From the NCBI RefSeq assembly GCF_017939705.1, contig NZ_JAGKSQ010000002.1, forward strand, positions 1-64,000: DNA of 64,000 nt, read 5' to 3'. The translations under genes and the position numbers were made by a program. Shown here in pieces: positions 17,236 to 25,501 of this stretch (its first letter is position 1; the number at the start of each line of letters is the position of its first letter). This stretch comes from Halalkalibacter suaedae. Lineage in GTDB: Bacteria; Bacillota; Bacilli; Bacillales; Bacillaceae_D. Under the pieces are notes generated by a model. That model was not told the origin of the DNA. It made no database searches and was given only the letters and a program-made list of their open reading frames with translations.

Positions 17236-18318
17236 CTAGAAAAGTATCAAAGCTGCTAATGTAGAAATAATTAATCCTAGAATAACAGGGAAAAAACTTT
17301 TTCGGACTAAGTCCATTACAGGAACCTTGGCAAAGCCTGCAACAGCAACGAGAGAGGACCAAGCAATTAATGTACCTCCACCAACCCAGATCGACCCCAT
17401 TTGCCCAATTGCAGCAAGTGTCGCTGCATCAATTCCAACACTCTGACTTAGAGCTCCAGATAATGATCCAACAAGAGGCAAGCCTGAAAACCCAGAGCCA
17501 TCGAGTCCTGTAATCATGCCGATCAATAGAATGCCAAATGCGGCAAGAAAAGCACTTTCAGGAATCAGTTGTTGACCTGCTTGAACGAGATCAAATAAAA
17601 ATGCTGGAGCCTCAACGCCTTCAGCAACACCTAAAATCCGACCAGCATAATCACCACTTCCGATAAAGAAGAATCCGGCTATTGGAATGACCGGTCCCAT
17701 TGCTTTAAATGCAAAGACAAAGCCTTTGACTAAATGGTCACTGACGTTTGTTAAAGAATCACGCACTTTATAGACTGTGGATGCCGCAATCAATAATAGC
17801 ACTGCCGTTCCGCCAATTAATGCAGCCCCAGCTCCACCTTCCATATCTGGAATTGTCTCAGAGAATTTGGAGGCGATCATGTAGATAATGATCAGTAAGA
17901 ACGATATCGGGACGGCAAAGGCAAATAGAATGCTAGCTTTCTTCGTTTCTCTTTGGGGCAACGCATCCTCTTTTAAATTTGAGGAATCAGCCATTTGCCA
18001 GCTGCTTAAGTGATTACGCGATGGCTCTTTGATCGATTTCCTTAAAAAGAAGTAAGCCGTTGATAAAGCTACGCCACCTGTAATAAGAGACAAGATCAAT
18101 GCTCGATCAGCAACTGGTGCAACAGCAATTCCAGCAGAGGTGGCATTTAGCATCGGTGCTATTTGAATCATATAATCTGCAGAAAGAGCCATGCCTTGAC
18201 CGGCTAGTGAAATAGCAATCGCTGCACCAATTGGTGGTAAACCGGCTCTTATTGCAACTGGGATTAGGATCGCACCAATTAAAGGAACCTCATTGGTTAC
18301 AGAAGTGACAATAATGTA
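17236..18318 (-). pseudogene. permease gene cut at its 5' side by the prophage
   Basis: The remaining open frame encodes about 360 residues of a polytopic membrane protein. Coding sequence continues upstream of the first ATG (18,192) as ..VTSVTNEVPLIGAILIPVAI.. up to a TAA at 18,319-18,321, where homology-like sequence stops next to the integrase gene. Motifs such as GLDGSGFSGLPLVGSLSGAL and GGGTLIAWSSLVA resemble large transporter subunits of the ion-transporter/TRAP type; the substrate is not known. The N-terminal part is missing and was not found elsewhere in the window. Confidence 0.7.
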
Positions 18319-18319
18319 T

Positions 18320-18350
18320 TAAAAATAGGGAGGGGTTTAAACCCTCCCTA
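18320..18350 (-). terminator. integrase terminator at the left attachment end
   Basis: TAGGGAGGG and CCCTCCCTA pair perfectly and on the minus strand are followed by TTTTTAATAC. It overlaps the integrase stop codon. Confidence 0.8.
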
Positions 18351-19796
18351 CTTAAAGACGATGTTATCTAAATGTATATTCCTCTTATGGTGAGGAGTCT
18401 TTTTACCTGGCTCTAGGTCAGGAGAATCAAGAGTAAACGAATCGACAAGCATCATTAAGCTGTACTTTTTTTCTTTATTATCAAGTTCCTTCCAGTTATC
18501 GATAAAGTCTTTTAACACTTCAGCAATTTCGTCTTGGTCAAAAGTGGGTTGATCTGATTCTAACGAGTGAAGCTCGTGTTCTAATTCGTCATGAAGTTTA
18601 GCGTCGTTTTTCGTATGCATGCGAAGCTCTTCCATCGAGATGATGTCATTTGCAAAAGCGAGTTGCCATTTTTTCCTTCTGTTACGGATTGATTCTAATT
18701 GCTTTTTGAGATTTGTTATTTGTTTCAACGTATCAACCACTTCGATCTCGACATCTGGAACTACTGTTTGGTAATCGCTGATTAGTTCCGAGAAATGCTC
18801 GAGTAATTTCGTTTCGACGATGGTTTCTTTTATAATCGGAAGATCGCAAAGACCATCCCGTGCTTTTGAACAGCTTAAGTAATGGGCAATTTCCTTAGTC
18901 TTCTTTGAATGCAATCTACCTTTCAGACGTGCTCCGCATCTTCCACAGCGGGCAATACCTGTGAAAATGTAATTGGATGAGGCAGAACGAGGAGAGATGT
19001 TTCTCTTTGAATCCCTTAAGTTAGAGCACTGATCAAAAAGTGACTTTGAAATAATAGGTGGAGCGATATCCAGATAAACTTCACCATCGTATCGAAGTTC
19101 ACCGTAGTAGATTGGATTTTTAATCATACCTGCAACGACTTTTCCCCATAAGGTGTTACCAAGTCTTGTCTTGTAACCATGCTCATTCAAGTATGAAGAG
19201 ATAGCATGGTCTCCATGACCTTTAGCATACATTTGGAACATTAATTTAACCATACGGGCCTCTTCTTCATGTATAATAAGCTTCTTGGTTTCCTCATCAT
19301 ATCGATAGCCGGTTGGCACTAAACCACCTTTGTATTTCCCTTCTTGAAGCATGCGTTGAATACCCATTTTGGAACGTTCTCCAAGATTTTCACGTTCCCA
19401 TTGAGCAATGGCTGATACAAGTGTAATAAACAGTCGACCAGTTGCAGTTGTTGTATCAAACACTTCAGTTGCTGATTTAAACATGCAATTGTTCTTATCG
19501 AATAGATCCAGTAGTTTATATAAGTCCAGTACAGAACGAGTAAGTCGATCTAATCTATAAACCAGCACTACATCGATTTGATCATCAGCAATATCATCTA
19601 GCATAGACTGAAGCTGCTCACGCTCTGTATCTTTAGCTGATCTACCTTCGTCTATGTAGTAACCGATTATGGTCCAATCTTGCGATTGAGCAAACATTTC
19701 TAATCTTGCCACTTGAGCCCTAATTGAGTAACCTTCCTTTGCTTGTTCTTCAGTTGAAACACGAGCATATATAGCACAGCGTAAGTTTTTATTCAA
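18348..19796 (-). CDS. large serine recombinase (phage integrase)
   Basis: About 482 residues. The N-terminal resolvase domain has the catalytic serine in YARVSTEEQ, with the arginine-rich YRLDRLTRS block. A recombinase domain follows, then a zinc ribbon (CGRCGARLKG ... CSKARDGLC) and a C-terminal coiled coil (about 345-420), the layout of serine phage integrases. It is expected to join attP and attB inside the permease gene. An ATG at 19,802 sits directly against AAGGAGGT with no spacing, so the TTG two codons on (19,796) is the more likely start. Confidence 0.92.
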   Translation of the reverse strand: MNKNLRCAIYARVSTEEQAKEGYSIRAQVARLEMFAQSQDWTIIGYYIDEGRSAKDTEREQLQSMLDDIADDQIDVVLVYRLDRLTRSVLDLYKLLDLFDKNNCMFKSATEVFDTTTATGRLFITLVSAIAQWERENLGERSKMGIQRMLQEGKYKGGLVPTGYRYDEETKKLIIHEEEARMVKLMFQMYAKGHGDHAISSYLNEHGYKTRLGNTLWGKVVAGMIKNPIYYGELRYDGEVYLDIAPPIISKSLFDQCSNLRDSKRNISPRSASSNYIFTGIARCGRCGARLKGRLHSKKTKEIAHYLSCSKARDGLCDLPIIKETIVETKLLEHFSELISDYQTVVPDVEIEVVDTLKQITNLKKQLESIRNRRKKWQLAFANDIISMEELRMHTKNDAKLHDELEHELHSLESDQPTFDQDEIAEVLKDFIDNWKELDNKEKKYSLMMLVDSFTLDSPDLEPGKKTPHHKRNIHLDNIVFK

Positions 19797-19928
19797 AGCC
19801 ATACCTCCTTACACTTATTTTCGATTGTACAGTGTTTCAAAATAAGAATAGAAATGCGTCAATTATATTAATAGTACAAGATAAGAGTAAAAATGACAGA
19901 ATGTACGTTCGTTATCTCGGCAAAAAAA

Positions 19929-20285
19929 TTAGTCGACATATAATCGACGGATATTCATTTGCATAACTTCTTCTAAGTCATCCATCCTAACCAAGAAATA
20001 TTCAGCTTGGTGTAAATGTTCCAGGTTACCCCCGTTTGCCGTTAGGTCAGCGATTACACGTGGGATATAGATACTGAACTCATTGTCGTTAAAAGGATCA
20101 CGCATCAACGCACCTTGAGTGATAGTTATCACAATAAGTGACTCATGGAAATCTTCTGGCCAGAAACGCTGAAAGGGGGATTCAACATTATAAGACGCAT
20201 AGTCCACGGCGGTGTTTGTAGGTAGTAAAAGATATTGTGGGTGCAGCTGTCCATCAATTTCATTATAATAAACGCTTAACTTCAT
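19929..20285 (-). CDS. hypothetical protein coupled to ImmA-type peptidase
   Basis: A 118-residue acidic protein without recognised domains or membrane segments. It begins MKLSVYYNEIDGQLHPQYLL and its start overlaps the end of the ImmA-like gene by 23 bp, so the two are translated together. A LexA-like half-conserved motif (AGAATGTACGTTCG) lies at 19,898-19,911 between this gene and the integrase. A role as partner of the peptidase is possible but unproven. Confidence 0.65.
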   Translation of the reverse strand: MKLSVYYNEIDGQLHPQYLLLPTNTAVDYASYNVESPFQRFWPEDFHESLIVITITQGALMRDPFNDNEFSIYIPRVIADLTANGGNLEHLHQAEYFLVRMDDLEEVMQMNIRRLYVD

Positions 20286-20877
20286 AACTTAATCGTTCCT
20301 CTCCGACTTGGTTCTTTAGTTGATTTAAGATTGACAGGGTAGAGTCATAGACTTGTCCAGGTTGTAAAGACTTAGGTCTACGTTTGCTTTCTGAACGTGC
20401 CATCTTATACTGGAATTCTTGCCGTTTGCGTTCCCGTTTAATAGATTCAAAACGGGCAATGATCATGTCTTCAGGCAGATCAAAGATTTGCTGTAGTTTT
20501 TGTATCGATTGATACTTGATTGCAGCTGGTTCAAAAAGATAACGGGGCATGGATGTATAAAGAGATATCCAATATGCTTGAGTTTCCTGTAGATCTTTGA
20601 ATGGCTCATTAAGTCTTTTCTGGTCCCCGACATGAGCAATAATATGGCTTAGTTCATGAAAAAATTTTCCTCGCTGTTGTAAGCGGGGGAGACGGCTATC
20701 TAAAATAACAACAGCGAAATCATCTTCGAATATACATCTGCTTCTTCTAGGCTCGAAATGGAGATCGATATCAAAAGCAATGCAGATGTTTTCTGTTGTA
20801 AGGTCGGAAACAGTACGAATTCCTTTCATTCTCATAATCTCAGTAATTTGTTTTTCCCGTAGGGGAGCGTAACGCAT
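20263..20877 (-). CDS. ImmA/IrrE-family metallopeptidase
   Basis: A 204-residue zinc peptidase. HELSH at residues 74-78 is the active-site HExxH, followed by the rest of the ImmA-type domain; the last 60 residues are basic. ImmA proteins cleave phage or element repressors and drive induction; that is established for ICEBs1. Here the gene has its own promoter with an SOS-type box, so it would be made after DNA damage and could inactivate the repressor at 23,677 (inference). The ATG at 20,877 is preferred over a GTG four codons upstream. Confidence 0.85.
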   Translation of the reverse strand: MRYAPLREKQITEIMRMKGIRTVSDLTTENICIAFDIDLHFEPRRSRCIFEDDFAVVILDSRLPRLQQRGKFFHELSHIIAHVGDQKRLNEPFKDLQETQAYWISLYTSMPRYLFEPAAIKYQSIQKLQQIFDLPEDMIIARFESIKRERKRQEFQYKMARSESKRRPKSLQPGQVYDSTLSILNQLKNQVGEERLSYEVKRLL

Positions 20878-20917
20878 CAGAGCCACCACCGTAAATGAAC
20901 TTATAATTCTAAAATTA

Positions 20918-20946
20918 ATTATACAAACGTACGTTCCTTTTTACAA
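20918..20946 (-). promoter_or_regulatory. immA promoter with LexA-type SOS box in its spacer
   Basis: On the minus strand TTGTAA and TATAAT are 17 bases apart; the spacer holds GGAACGTACGTTTG (20,924-20,937), matching the Bacillus SOS box CGAAC-N4-GTTCG in all but the ends. Confidence 0.7.
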
Positions 20947-20954
20947 GAAAAAGA

Positions 20955-20980
20955 AAAGCCCAGATAATGGTCTGGGCTTT
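20955..20980. terminator. bidirectional terminator
   Basis: AAAGCCCAGA pairs with TCTGGGCTTT. T-runs lie on both sides. It ends the minus-strand ABC-3C-like operon. Confidence 0.85.
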
Positions 20981-21009
20981 TTTAGGTATTATTAGTTTGT
21001 TTATCTGAG

Positions 21010-22662
21010 CTAAATTTTAAACAGCTTATTATTTTTAGAGAGCTTTAAAATTTTATCCTGTTCTTTTATAAAAGAATAATCATCAATTTTCTCACTTAGA
21101 ATACTAAAAATGAATTGAGTTTTATTAATCGTTATAAAATCAGCAATTTTTTTGAAATTATGTTCATCGATAGTTTCTAAGACATCATGAACAATAAACT
21201 TTGGGTAATCTAATTCAAGTTCTTCAATGAAGGAAACATAAGCTATATCTAACAGCAAAGTAATTGTTTTTCGATAACCAGTCCCAATACCTTCATCAAC
21301 GTTTGATAAATTTATTGGAAAATCATCATTTTTATATACATACAAACGTTGTCCGAAAACTTCTTGGGTAAATTTTGTAAAGTACTTGTTAAAAACTTCG
21401 AGATTATTAACAGTAGACAGGGGATTTCCAATCTTTTCTAACTGCTCTTTTTCAGATTCTAGTTGATCTATAAGAGTATCATATATTTGTTTTACTTTAT
21501 TTAGCTCACCAAGTATTTCGCTTTGCTTAATTAGTTCACGATGAATTTTGTCATATTCTTCATAATTATTCTCGTTTATAAGATTAATTATGTCTTTATT
21601 TTCAGAAATTAATATTTCTCTTTCTTGCTCAATTTGTGAGATATCATAGTTTATTTCAGTTACTCGTTTCTTATAATAACTAATTTTATTATCTTTAATC
21701 TTGTCATTGAATTCAATTAATTGATTAAAATCTTTTGAAATTTGACTAAAATCTTTTTTTAACTCCAAATAGAATTCTTTGAGTATTTCATTATCAATCT
21801 CACTTGAGTCGTCAAGCTCTTTAGACAAGATTTTTTCAGTTTTGTTACGCTTGAATAAAGCTGCATTAATCGCATCATTTAGAACTGCTAACCGGCTTCT
21901 GAAAAGGGATACCTCCTCAAGAGAACGCCTATATTTACTTGTATTTATGAAAGTTTCGATTTTTTCTTGTAGATCATTTACGGAATGCTGAACAATTCTT
22001 CTTCTCTCAGCTAAATCAGCCAGATTGTTAATTTGATGTAATCTAAATAAATCCTTTAAATCTTGTTCATATTTTTGTATATTTTCACTAATATCTAATT
22101 TGATAGCACTATTTTCATGTGAATCCAATTTAAATAAAAAATCATAAATATTTCGATACTCTCTTGTTGTAGTATTTTGATTCAAAAACTTTAAGGTTGT
22201 ATGATTGTCCATTTTTTGTTTAATTCTTACAAACTTATTGATTAGTTGTCTAAAAGAAGGTGGCTTCTCGATATTAAATATTATTTCATTAAGGGCTTCA
22301 TGATAGTCTTTTAGATTATACTTTTTTCCATTTATGAACCGTTTACCTTTATCAAATAATTCTACCTTCAATGTATATATTTGCTTCTTTTTTTCAAAAG
22401 TCAATTCAGTAAAAACTTTTTGGGAATTTATATATTCCTTAAGTTGATTAGTTTGACTATTGGTATCGTTATCTGTCCATATATACTTTTTGTCCTTAGA
22501 ACCCAAACAAATATCGATTATTTTCAAAAAGGTTGTTTTCCCTACATTGTTTCCTCTTTCATCATTACTTTCATCAACAATAATGTTTAATCCAGTTTTA
22601 AAGGGTACATTACGTATTTCTTTACCGTTTCCTTCTACAATTCTTAATGATTTAAGATACAT
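21010..22662 (-). CDS. SMC-like ATPase with DUF2326-type C-terminus (ABC-3C ATPase)
   Basis: A 550-residue ATPase: the Walker A motif GNNVGKT is at residues 37-43 after a KTGLNIIVDES strand, long coiled coils occupy about 190-400, and the C-terminal half ends in a Walker-B-like region (FIVHDVLETID). This split layout with DUF2326-like C-terminus is known for the ATPase of ABC-three-component defence systems. The ATG at 22,662 follows AAGGAG; the frame also opens at a TTG seven codons earlier. The start overlaps the middle-component gene by 11 bp, indicating coupling. Confidence 0.8.
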   Translation of the reverse strand: MYLKSLRIVEGNGKEIRNVPFKTGLNIIVDESNDERGNNVGKTTFLKIIDICLGSKDKKYIWTDNDTNSQTNQLKEYINSQKVFTELTFEKKKQIYTLKVELFDKGKRFINGKKYNLKDYHEALNEIIFNIEKPPSFRQLINKFVRIKQKMDNHTTLKFLNQNTTTREYRNIYDFLFKLDSHENSAIKLDISENIQKYEQDLKDLFRLHQINNLADLAERRRIVQHSVNDLQEKIETFINTSKYRRSLEEVSLFRSRLAVLNDAINAALFKRNKTEKILSKELDDSSEIDNEILKEFYLELKKDFSQISKDFNQLIEFNDKIKDNKISYYKKRVTEINYDISQIEQEREILISENKDIINLINENNYEEYDKIHRELIKQSEILGELNKVKQIYDTLIDQLESEKEQLEKIGNPLSTVNNLEVFNKYFTKFTQEVFGQRLYVYKNDDFPINLSNVDEGIGTGYRKTITLLLDIAYVSFIEELELDYPKFIVHDVLETIDEHNFKKIADFITINKTQFIFSILSEKIDDYSFIKEQDKILKLSKNNKLFKI

Positions 22663-22879
22663 ATAATAATTCTCCTTCTTCAATCCTTACTTTATCCATG
22701 AGATAAAGGAAGTTTAAGGATAAATAAAACTTATAAGGAGGTTGGGTTGAGTCTATATCATAAAAAAGATCATCAATAGATGCGATATTTACTTTATTTA
22801 ACCTCTTGATTTCTAGGAGAAGACGAGCTGATAAATATAATATTGTATCACTAGGTTTAGAATCCATATCTATCAACAT
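22652..22879 (-). CDS. ABC-3C middle component 6-like protein
   Basis: A 75-residue protein starting at an ATG behind AAAGGTG. It is mainly helical; SDTILYLSARLLLEI followed by a short variable part and FYLSLNFLYLMDKVRI match the layout of the MC6 type of middle component in ABC-three-component systems (from memory, unchecked). In those systems the middle component links the ATPase to the effector component. Its neighbours on both sides fit this reading. Confidence 0.7.
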   Translation of the reverse strand: MLIDMDSKPSDTILYLSARLLLEIKRLNKVNIASIDDLFYDIDSTQPPYKFYLSLNFLYLMDKVRIEEGELLYVS

Positions 22880-22901
22880 AATAATCACCTTTCTATTAAT
22901 C

Positions 22902-23426
22902 CTAGATGGGATCAAGAAGTTTACATTTAATAAAAGCATAGTACATTATTGCATGAATAGCCTCTGTTGCATCTTCTTCCATTATATCCGAACCAAGATT
23001 GTTTACAAGAATTTGATATAAGGACTGATATACAAGATCACACAGATGATCTTTATTTTCCCACTTCTCAAAATTTTTCTTCTTAATATAGGTTCTATTT
23101 ATATTAGTGATGATTCTTTGCCTTTTAGGGATTTCTAATAATATTGAATCGACATCAGAATAATAATGATCACATTCTTGAAATATTGTCCTGTATACAT
23201 CAATTTCGTTATGTGTCATTTTTTTAGTAATATCTGATGTAAGTTGAGTGTTATAATCATTTTCAATAGCAGGATCTACTTGTGAAAAAGCTTCACAAAA
23301 TTCGTATAGATAAGATCTATTTAACGTTTTTAGACCTTGAGAATAGTAATTGTTAGTCGTTGAACTAAAATCATTATCTGATCCTGTATTATTTAAGTTA
23401 TGATGACCATTATTTTTTATACTCAT
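22902..23426 (-). CDS. ABC-3C-system-type component with polar Asn-rich N-terminus
   Basis: A 174-residue protein. Residues 1-30 are rich in Asn, Gly, Ser and Thr (NNTGSDNDFSSTTNNYY); the rest is a helical domain that looks like the C-terminal domain that ties effectors to ABC-3C systems. No catalytic motif is visible, so this protein may rely on the small membrane protein encoded just upstream as effector (inference). GAGGTGA precedes the ATG; gaps to both neighbours are about 21 bp. Confidence 0.6.
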   Translation of the reverse strand: MSIKNNGHHNLNNTGSDNDFSSTTNNYYSQGLKTLNRSYLYEFCEAFSQVDPAIENDYNTQLTSDITKKMTHNEIDVYRTIFQECDHYYSDVDSILLEIPKRQRIITNINRTYIKKKNFEKWENKDHLCDLVYQSLYQILVNNLGSDIMEEDATEAIHAIMYYAFIKCKLLDPI

Positions 23427-23447
23427 TAATAAGTCACCTCGAAGGGA

Positions 23448-23624
23448 TTATTTGAACTTGTTACTATCTCCAGTGTTATTGGTGTTAGAGTTACCATTAT
23501 TGGTGATATTTTTGTCTCCTGAATTAATGGTTTTTATTTTGTTATTCAAATTCACTGTCCAAATCACAGAAATAATAGATAGTACTGAAGCAATAATACT
23601 TAACCATAATTGTAGATTTTCCAT
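23448..23624 (-). CDS. 58-residue membrane protein of the ABC-3C-like operon
   Basis: A short gene with an excellent GGAGG site before the ATG. Residues 4-24 form one membrane helix (WLSIIASVLSIISVIWTV); residues 28-58 are a polar tail rich in Asn, Gly, Thr and Asp (ITNNGNSNTNNTGDSN) of the same composition as the N-terminus of the next protein. No family recognised. First gene of the four-gene operon; it may be the membrane-acting effector, with the similar polar tails forming the contact (inference). Confidence 0.65.
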   Translation of the reverse strand: MENLQLWLSIIASVLSIISVIWTVNLNNKIKTINSGDKNITNNGNSNTNNTGDSNKFK

Positions 23625-23676
23625 TTTTCTTCCTCCAATTTAATTAATCAATCAAACTCCGTCATCTAGGTGTTTT

Positions 23677-24024
23677 TCACTCCCCTTGGTCCTTCCTCTT
23701 CTCCTTCATAAACCGCTCTTTGAGCCTACGGTATTCCGCCTGCTGTTGTAGAAGATATTCAGCTTCTTCATCATCTTCTACATCTATGTAACCACCATCA
23801 TAAGCGATGCTGACCTCTGACCGAGGCTTGTCCGTTCTTCCAAGGAGGTAGTCTGTGTCGACGTCGAAGAAATCGGCAAGTTTTTTTAGTGTATCGTAAT
23901 CTGGTTCGCGATTACCTTGTTCGTACATTGCATATGTAGTTCTGGCAATACCTAGTACTTTTGCTTGATCTGCTTGAGTCAAATTTCTATTTTTCCTTAA
24001 GGCTGATAATCTTGAACTTAACAT
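23677..24024 (-). CDS. phage repressor, Xre-family
   Basis: A 115-residue cI-like repressor: an N-terminal helix-turn-helix (about 5-62, with LTQADQAKVLGIARTTYAMY) and an acidic, helical C-terminal part (about 70-110). The ATG at 24,024 follows AAAGGA; the longer frame upstream crosses the operator region. It is read divergently from the cro-like gene across three operators. The ABC-3C-like operon follows 52 bp downstream without a terminator, so both are probably transcribed together in the lysogen. Confidence 0.85.
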   Translation of the reverse strand: MLSSRLSALRKNRNLTQADQAKVLGIARTTYAMYEQGNREPDYDTLKKLADFFDVDTDYLLGRTDKPRSEVSIAYDGGYIDVEDDEEAEYLLQQQAEYRRLKERFMKEKRKDQGE

Positions 24025-24057
24025 ATAATCAAGTCCTTTCGTATTACTCATACAGCT

Positions 24058-24086
24058 ATTATAACTACGCAGTAAGCGTATTTTAA
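24058..24086 (-). promoter_or_regulatory. repressor promoter with operator O1
   Basis: Minus-strand TTAAAA and TATAAT are 17 bases apart. The spacer holds TACGCAGTAAGCGTA (24,066-24,080), a perfect TACGC-N5-GCGTA inverted repeat. Confidence 0.7.
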
Positions 24087-24114
24087 TTATTGTCACAAAA
24101 AGTGTAATTAATTG

Positions 24115-24171
24115 TTGACTATACACAATATGCGTAGTAATATAATAAACAAGAAGTACGCAAAACGTGTA
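24115..24171 (+). promoter_or_regulatory. early rightward promoter with operators O2 and O3
   Basis: TTGACT and TAATAT are 17 bases apart. O2, TACACAATATGCGTA (24,122-24,136), fills the spacer; O3, TACGCAAAACGTGTA (24,157-24,171), lies just downstream. Both differ from O1 by one base in one arm. Binding would block the early promoter. Confidence 0.75.
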
Positions 24172-24186
24172 AAGTGAGGTGAGATG

Positions 24187-24408
24187 ATGAGAAACTGGTT
24201 ATTACAAAGAAGGTTAGATCTAAAATTAACGCAAGAAGATGTAGCAACAAACGCAGATATTGCAAGAACAACTTATGCGTCCATTGAACAAGGTTTAAGA
24301 AATCCTAGTGTTCCTGTGGCAAAGCGAATTGGAGCAGTGCTTGAGTTTAATTGGACTATTTTTTTTGAAGATAAATGTCACGAATCGTGTAATGTTAATT
24401 CTGCATAG
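24187..24408 (+). CDS. Cro-like Xre-family regulator
   Basis: A 73-residue single-domain helix-turn-helix protein (LTQEDVATNADIARTTYASI in residues 14-33, then GLRNPSVPVAKRIGAVL). It is divergent from the repressor gene, as expected for the lytic-side regulator of the switch. The second of two adjacent ATGs is taken because GAGGTGAG is too close to the first. Confidence 0.8.
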   Translation: MRNWLLQRRLDLKLTQEDVATNADIARTTYASIEQGLRNPSVPVAKRIGAVLEFNWTIFFEDKCHESCNVNSA

Positions 24409-24419
24409 GAGGCGATCAT

Positions 24420-24587
24420 CTGAACAAAACTGATCTTTCCACATTGGCTGATATCCAAGCAAAGGTTCTAAAGGTGGCATTCCGGTTAAAGGAAGACAGC
24501 ACAACAACTACTGAGGAGAAATCAATGGAGCTTGTATCTATATCAGTTCAAATCAATGAATTAATGAATTTCGATGTCGATGGTTAG
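24420..24587 (+). CDS. 55-residue early protein with probable CTG start
   Basis: An open frame of 55 codons follows an AGGAGG site by seven bases, but the codon there is CTG; no ATG, GTG or TTG exists in frame at a usable distance. The product (NKTDLSTLADIQAKVLKVAF...) is helical and soluble. Codon use and the tight packing with its neighbours support a real gene. No family recognised. Confidence 0.5.
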   Translation: MNKTDLSTLADIQAKVLKVAFRLKEDSTTTTEEKSMELVSISVQINELMNFDVDG

Positions 24588-24635
24588 TACTACTGTCCAA
24601 CTTGCATAAAGTTGAACATGAAAGGAGCTGGTTAC

Positions 24636-24758
24636 ATGGAACAAAACAAACCTTCAAAAGAAGCACTTCGAAATGTTGCTCAGTATTTCCTTAAAACATC
24701 AGTCCCTCGGATTCTTAAGAGAAAGAGGGCAGAGGAGCAGACCAAGAAATCTTCTTAA
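24636..24758 (+). CDS. 40-residue basic early protein
   Basis: A 40-codon gene with a clear AAAGGAG site before the ATG. The product is helical and very basic at its C-terminus (RILKRKRAEEQTKK). No family recognised; its position in the early operon suggests a small regulatory or host-takeover protein. Confidence 0.5.
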   Translation: MEQNKPSKEALRNVAQYFLKTSVPRILKRKRAEEQTKKSS

Positions 24759-24825
24759 CTAGTATTCTAATAATCTCAATGACGCAAGTTAACTCTACAA
24801 ATGAAACAGAAGGAGTCGTAGTCAA

Positions 24826-25350
24826 ATGGCAATAGGAAACCTAATACAGGAAGCGAGGGAGCGGAAACAACTAACTCAAGAAGAACTAGCAGAGCGTATT
24901 CCGTTTACTAGAGGTAGTGTTAGTCACTTTGAAAGAGGTTCACGTGAATTAAATCGTGATGATTATGCAATTTTTTGTGAGGGCCTAGATGATGCAAGAT
25001 TCACCTTAGAATTGCACCGCGCTTCCACAGGCGGTGTATACATACCTTATTTAGATGGACCAAAAGTAGACCATCATCCTGCTTCACTGACGTACTTAGC
25101 TAGGAAAGAACTAAAGGAAGCGAAGGAACATATCACTAAGATTAACTTTTCAAAGCCAATAAGCGTTATGGAAGAATTTGAACTCAATCATATAGAGAGA
25201 ACCGTTCAAGAGTTATTGGATGCACAAGCCGCAGCTCAAACATTAGTCATAAATCTTTGCTCTCACTTGGAAATTAGTTTTAACGATCAAGTAAAGAGAT
25301 GGATCGGGAGCAGAACAGCTACAGGACATATTTCTAGGAGGAACTTATGA
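24826..25350 (+). CDS. Xre-family regulator with long C-terminal domain
   Basis: A 174-residue protein with an N-terminal helix-turn-helix (residues 5-55; LTQEELAERIPFTRGSVSHF) and a C-terminal helical domain of unknown function (about 90-170), which contains the long helix EFELNHIERTVQELLDAQAA. AGAAGGAG precedes the ATG. It is a second early transcription factor in addition to the Cro-like protein. It overlaps the following small gene by 4 bp. Confidence 0.75.
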   Translation: MAIGNLIQEARERKQLTQEELAERIPFTRGSVSHFERGSRELNRDDYAIFCEGLDDARFTLELHRASTGGVYIPYLDGPKVDHHPASLTYLARKELKEAKEHITKINFSKPISVMEEFELNHIERTVQELLDAQAAAQTLVINLCSHLEISFNDQVKRWIGSRTATGHISRRNL

Positions 25351-25499
25351 AGACATCGACTAGCAAGTATTGCGGTGAATGTTTAACTGATTTTCAACCT
25401 AATGAAATTGTCTGGTACACACCATTGGAAAATCGATCATTTTGTAGCAAGTGTAAACCAATTTTAAACATCAAATCATGGGAAAAACGGAAGGTGTAA
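25347..25499 (+). CDS. 50-residue zinc-ribbon-like protein
   Basis: A 50-codon gene overlapping the previous stop (ATGA) and preceded by AGGAGG. Two Cys pairs (CGEC near residues 9-12 and CSKC near 34-37) suggest a single zinc ribbon. No family recognised. Confidence 0.6.
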   Translation: MKTSTSKYCGECLTDFQPNEIVWYTPLENRSFCSKCKPILNIKSWEKRKV

Positions 25500-25501
25500 T
25501 A

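Noticed and set aside
18300..18350. Direct repeat marking attL/attR
   Set aside because: No matching core seen in 61,800-64,000; serine integrase cores can be two bases, so absence is not informative.
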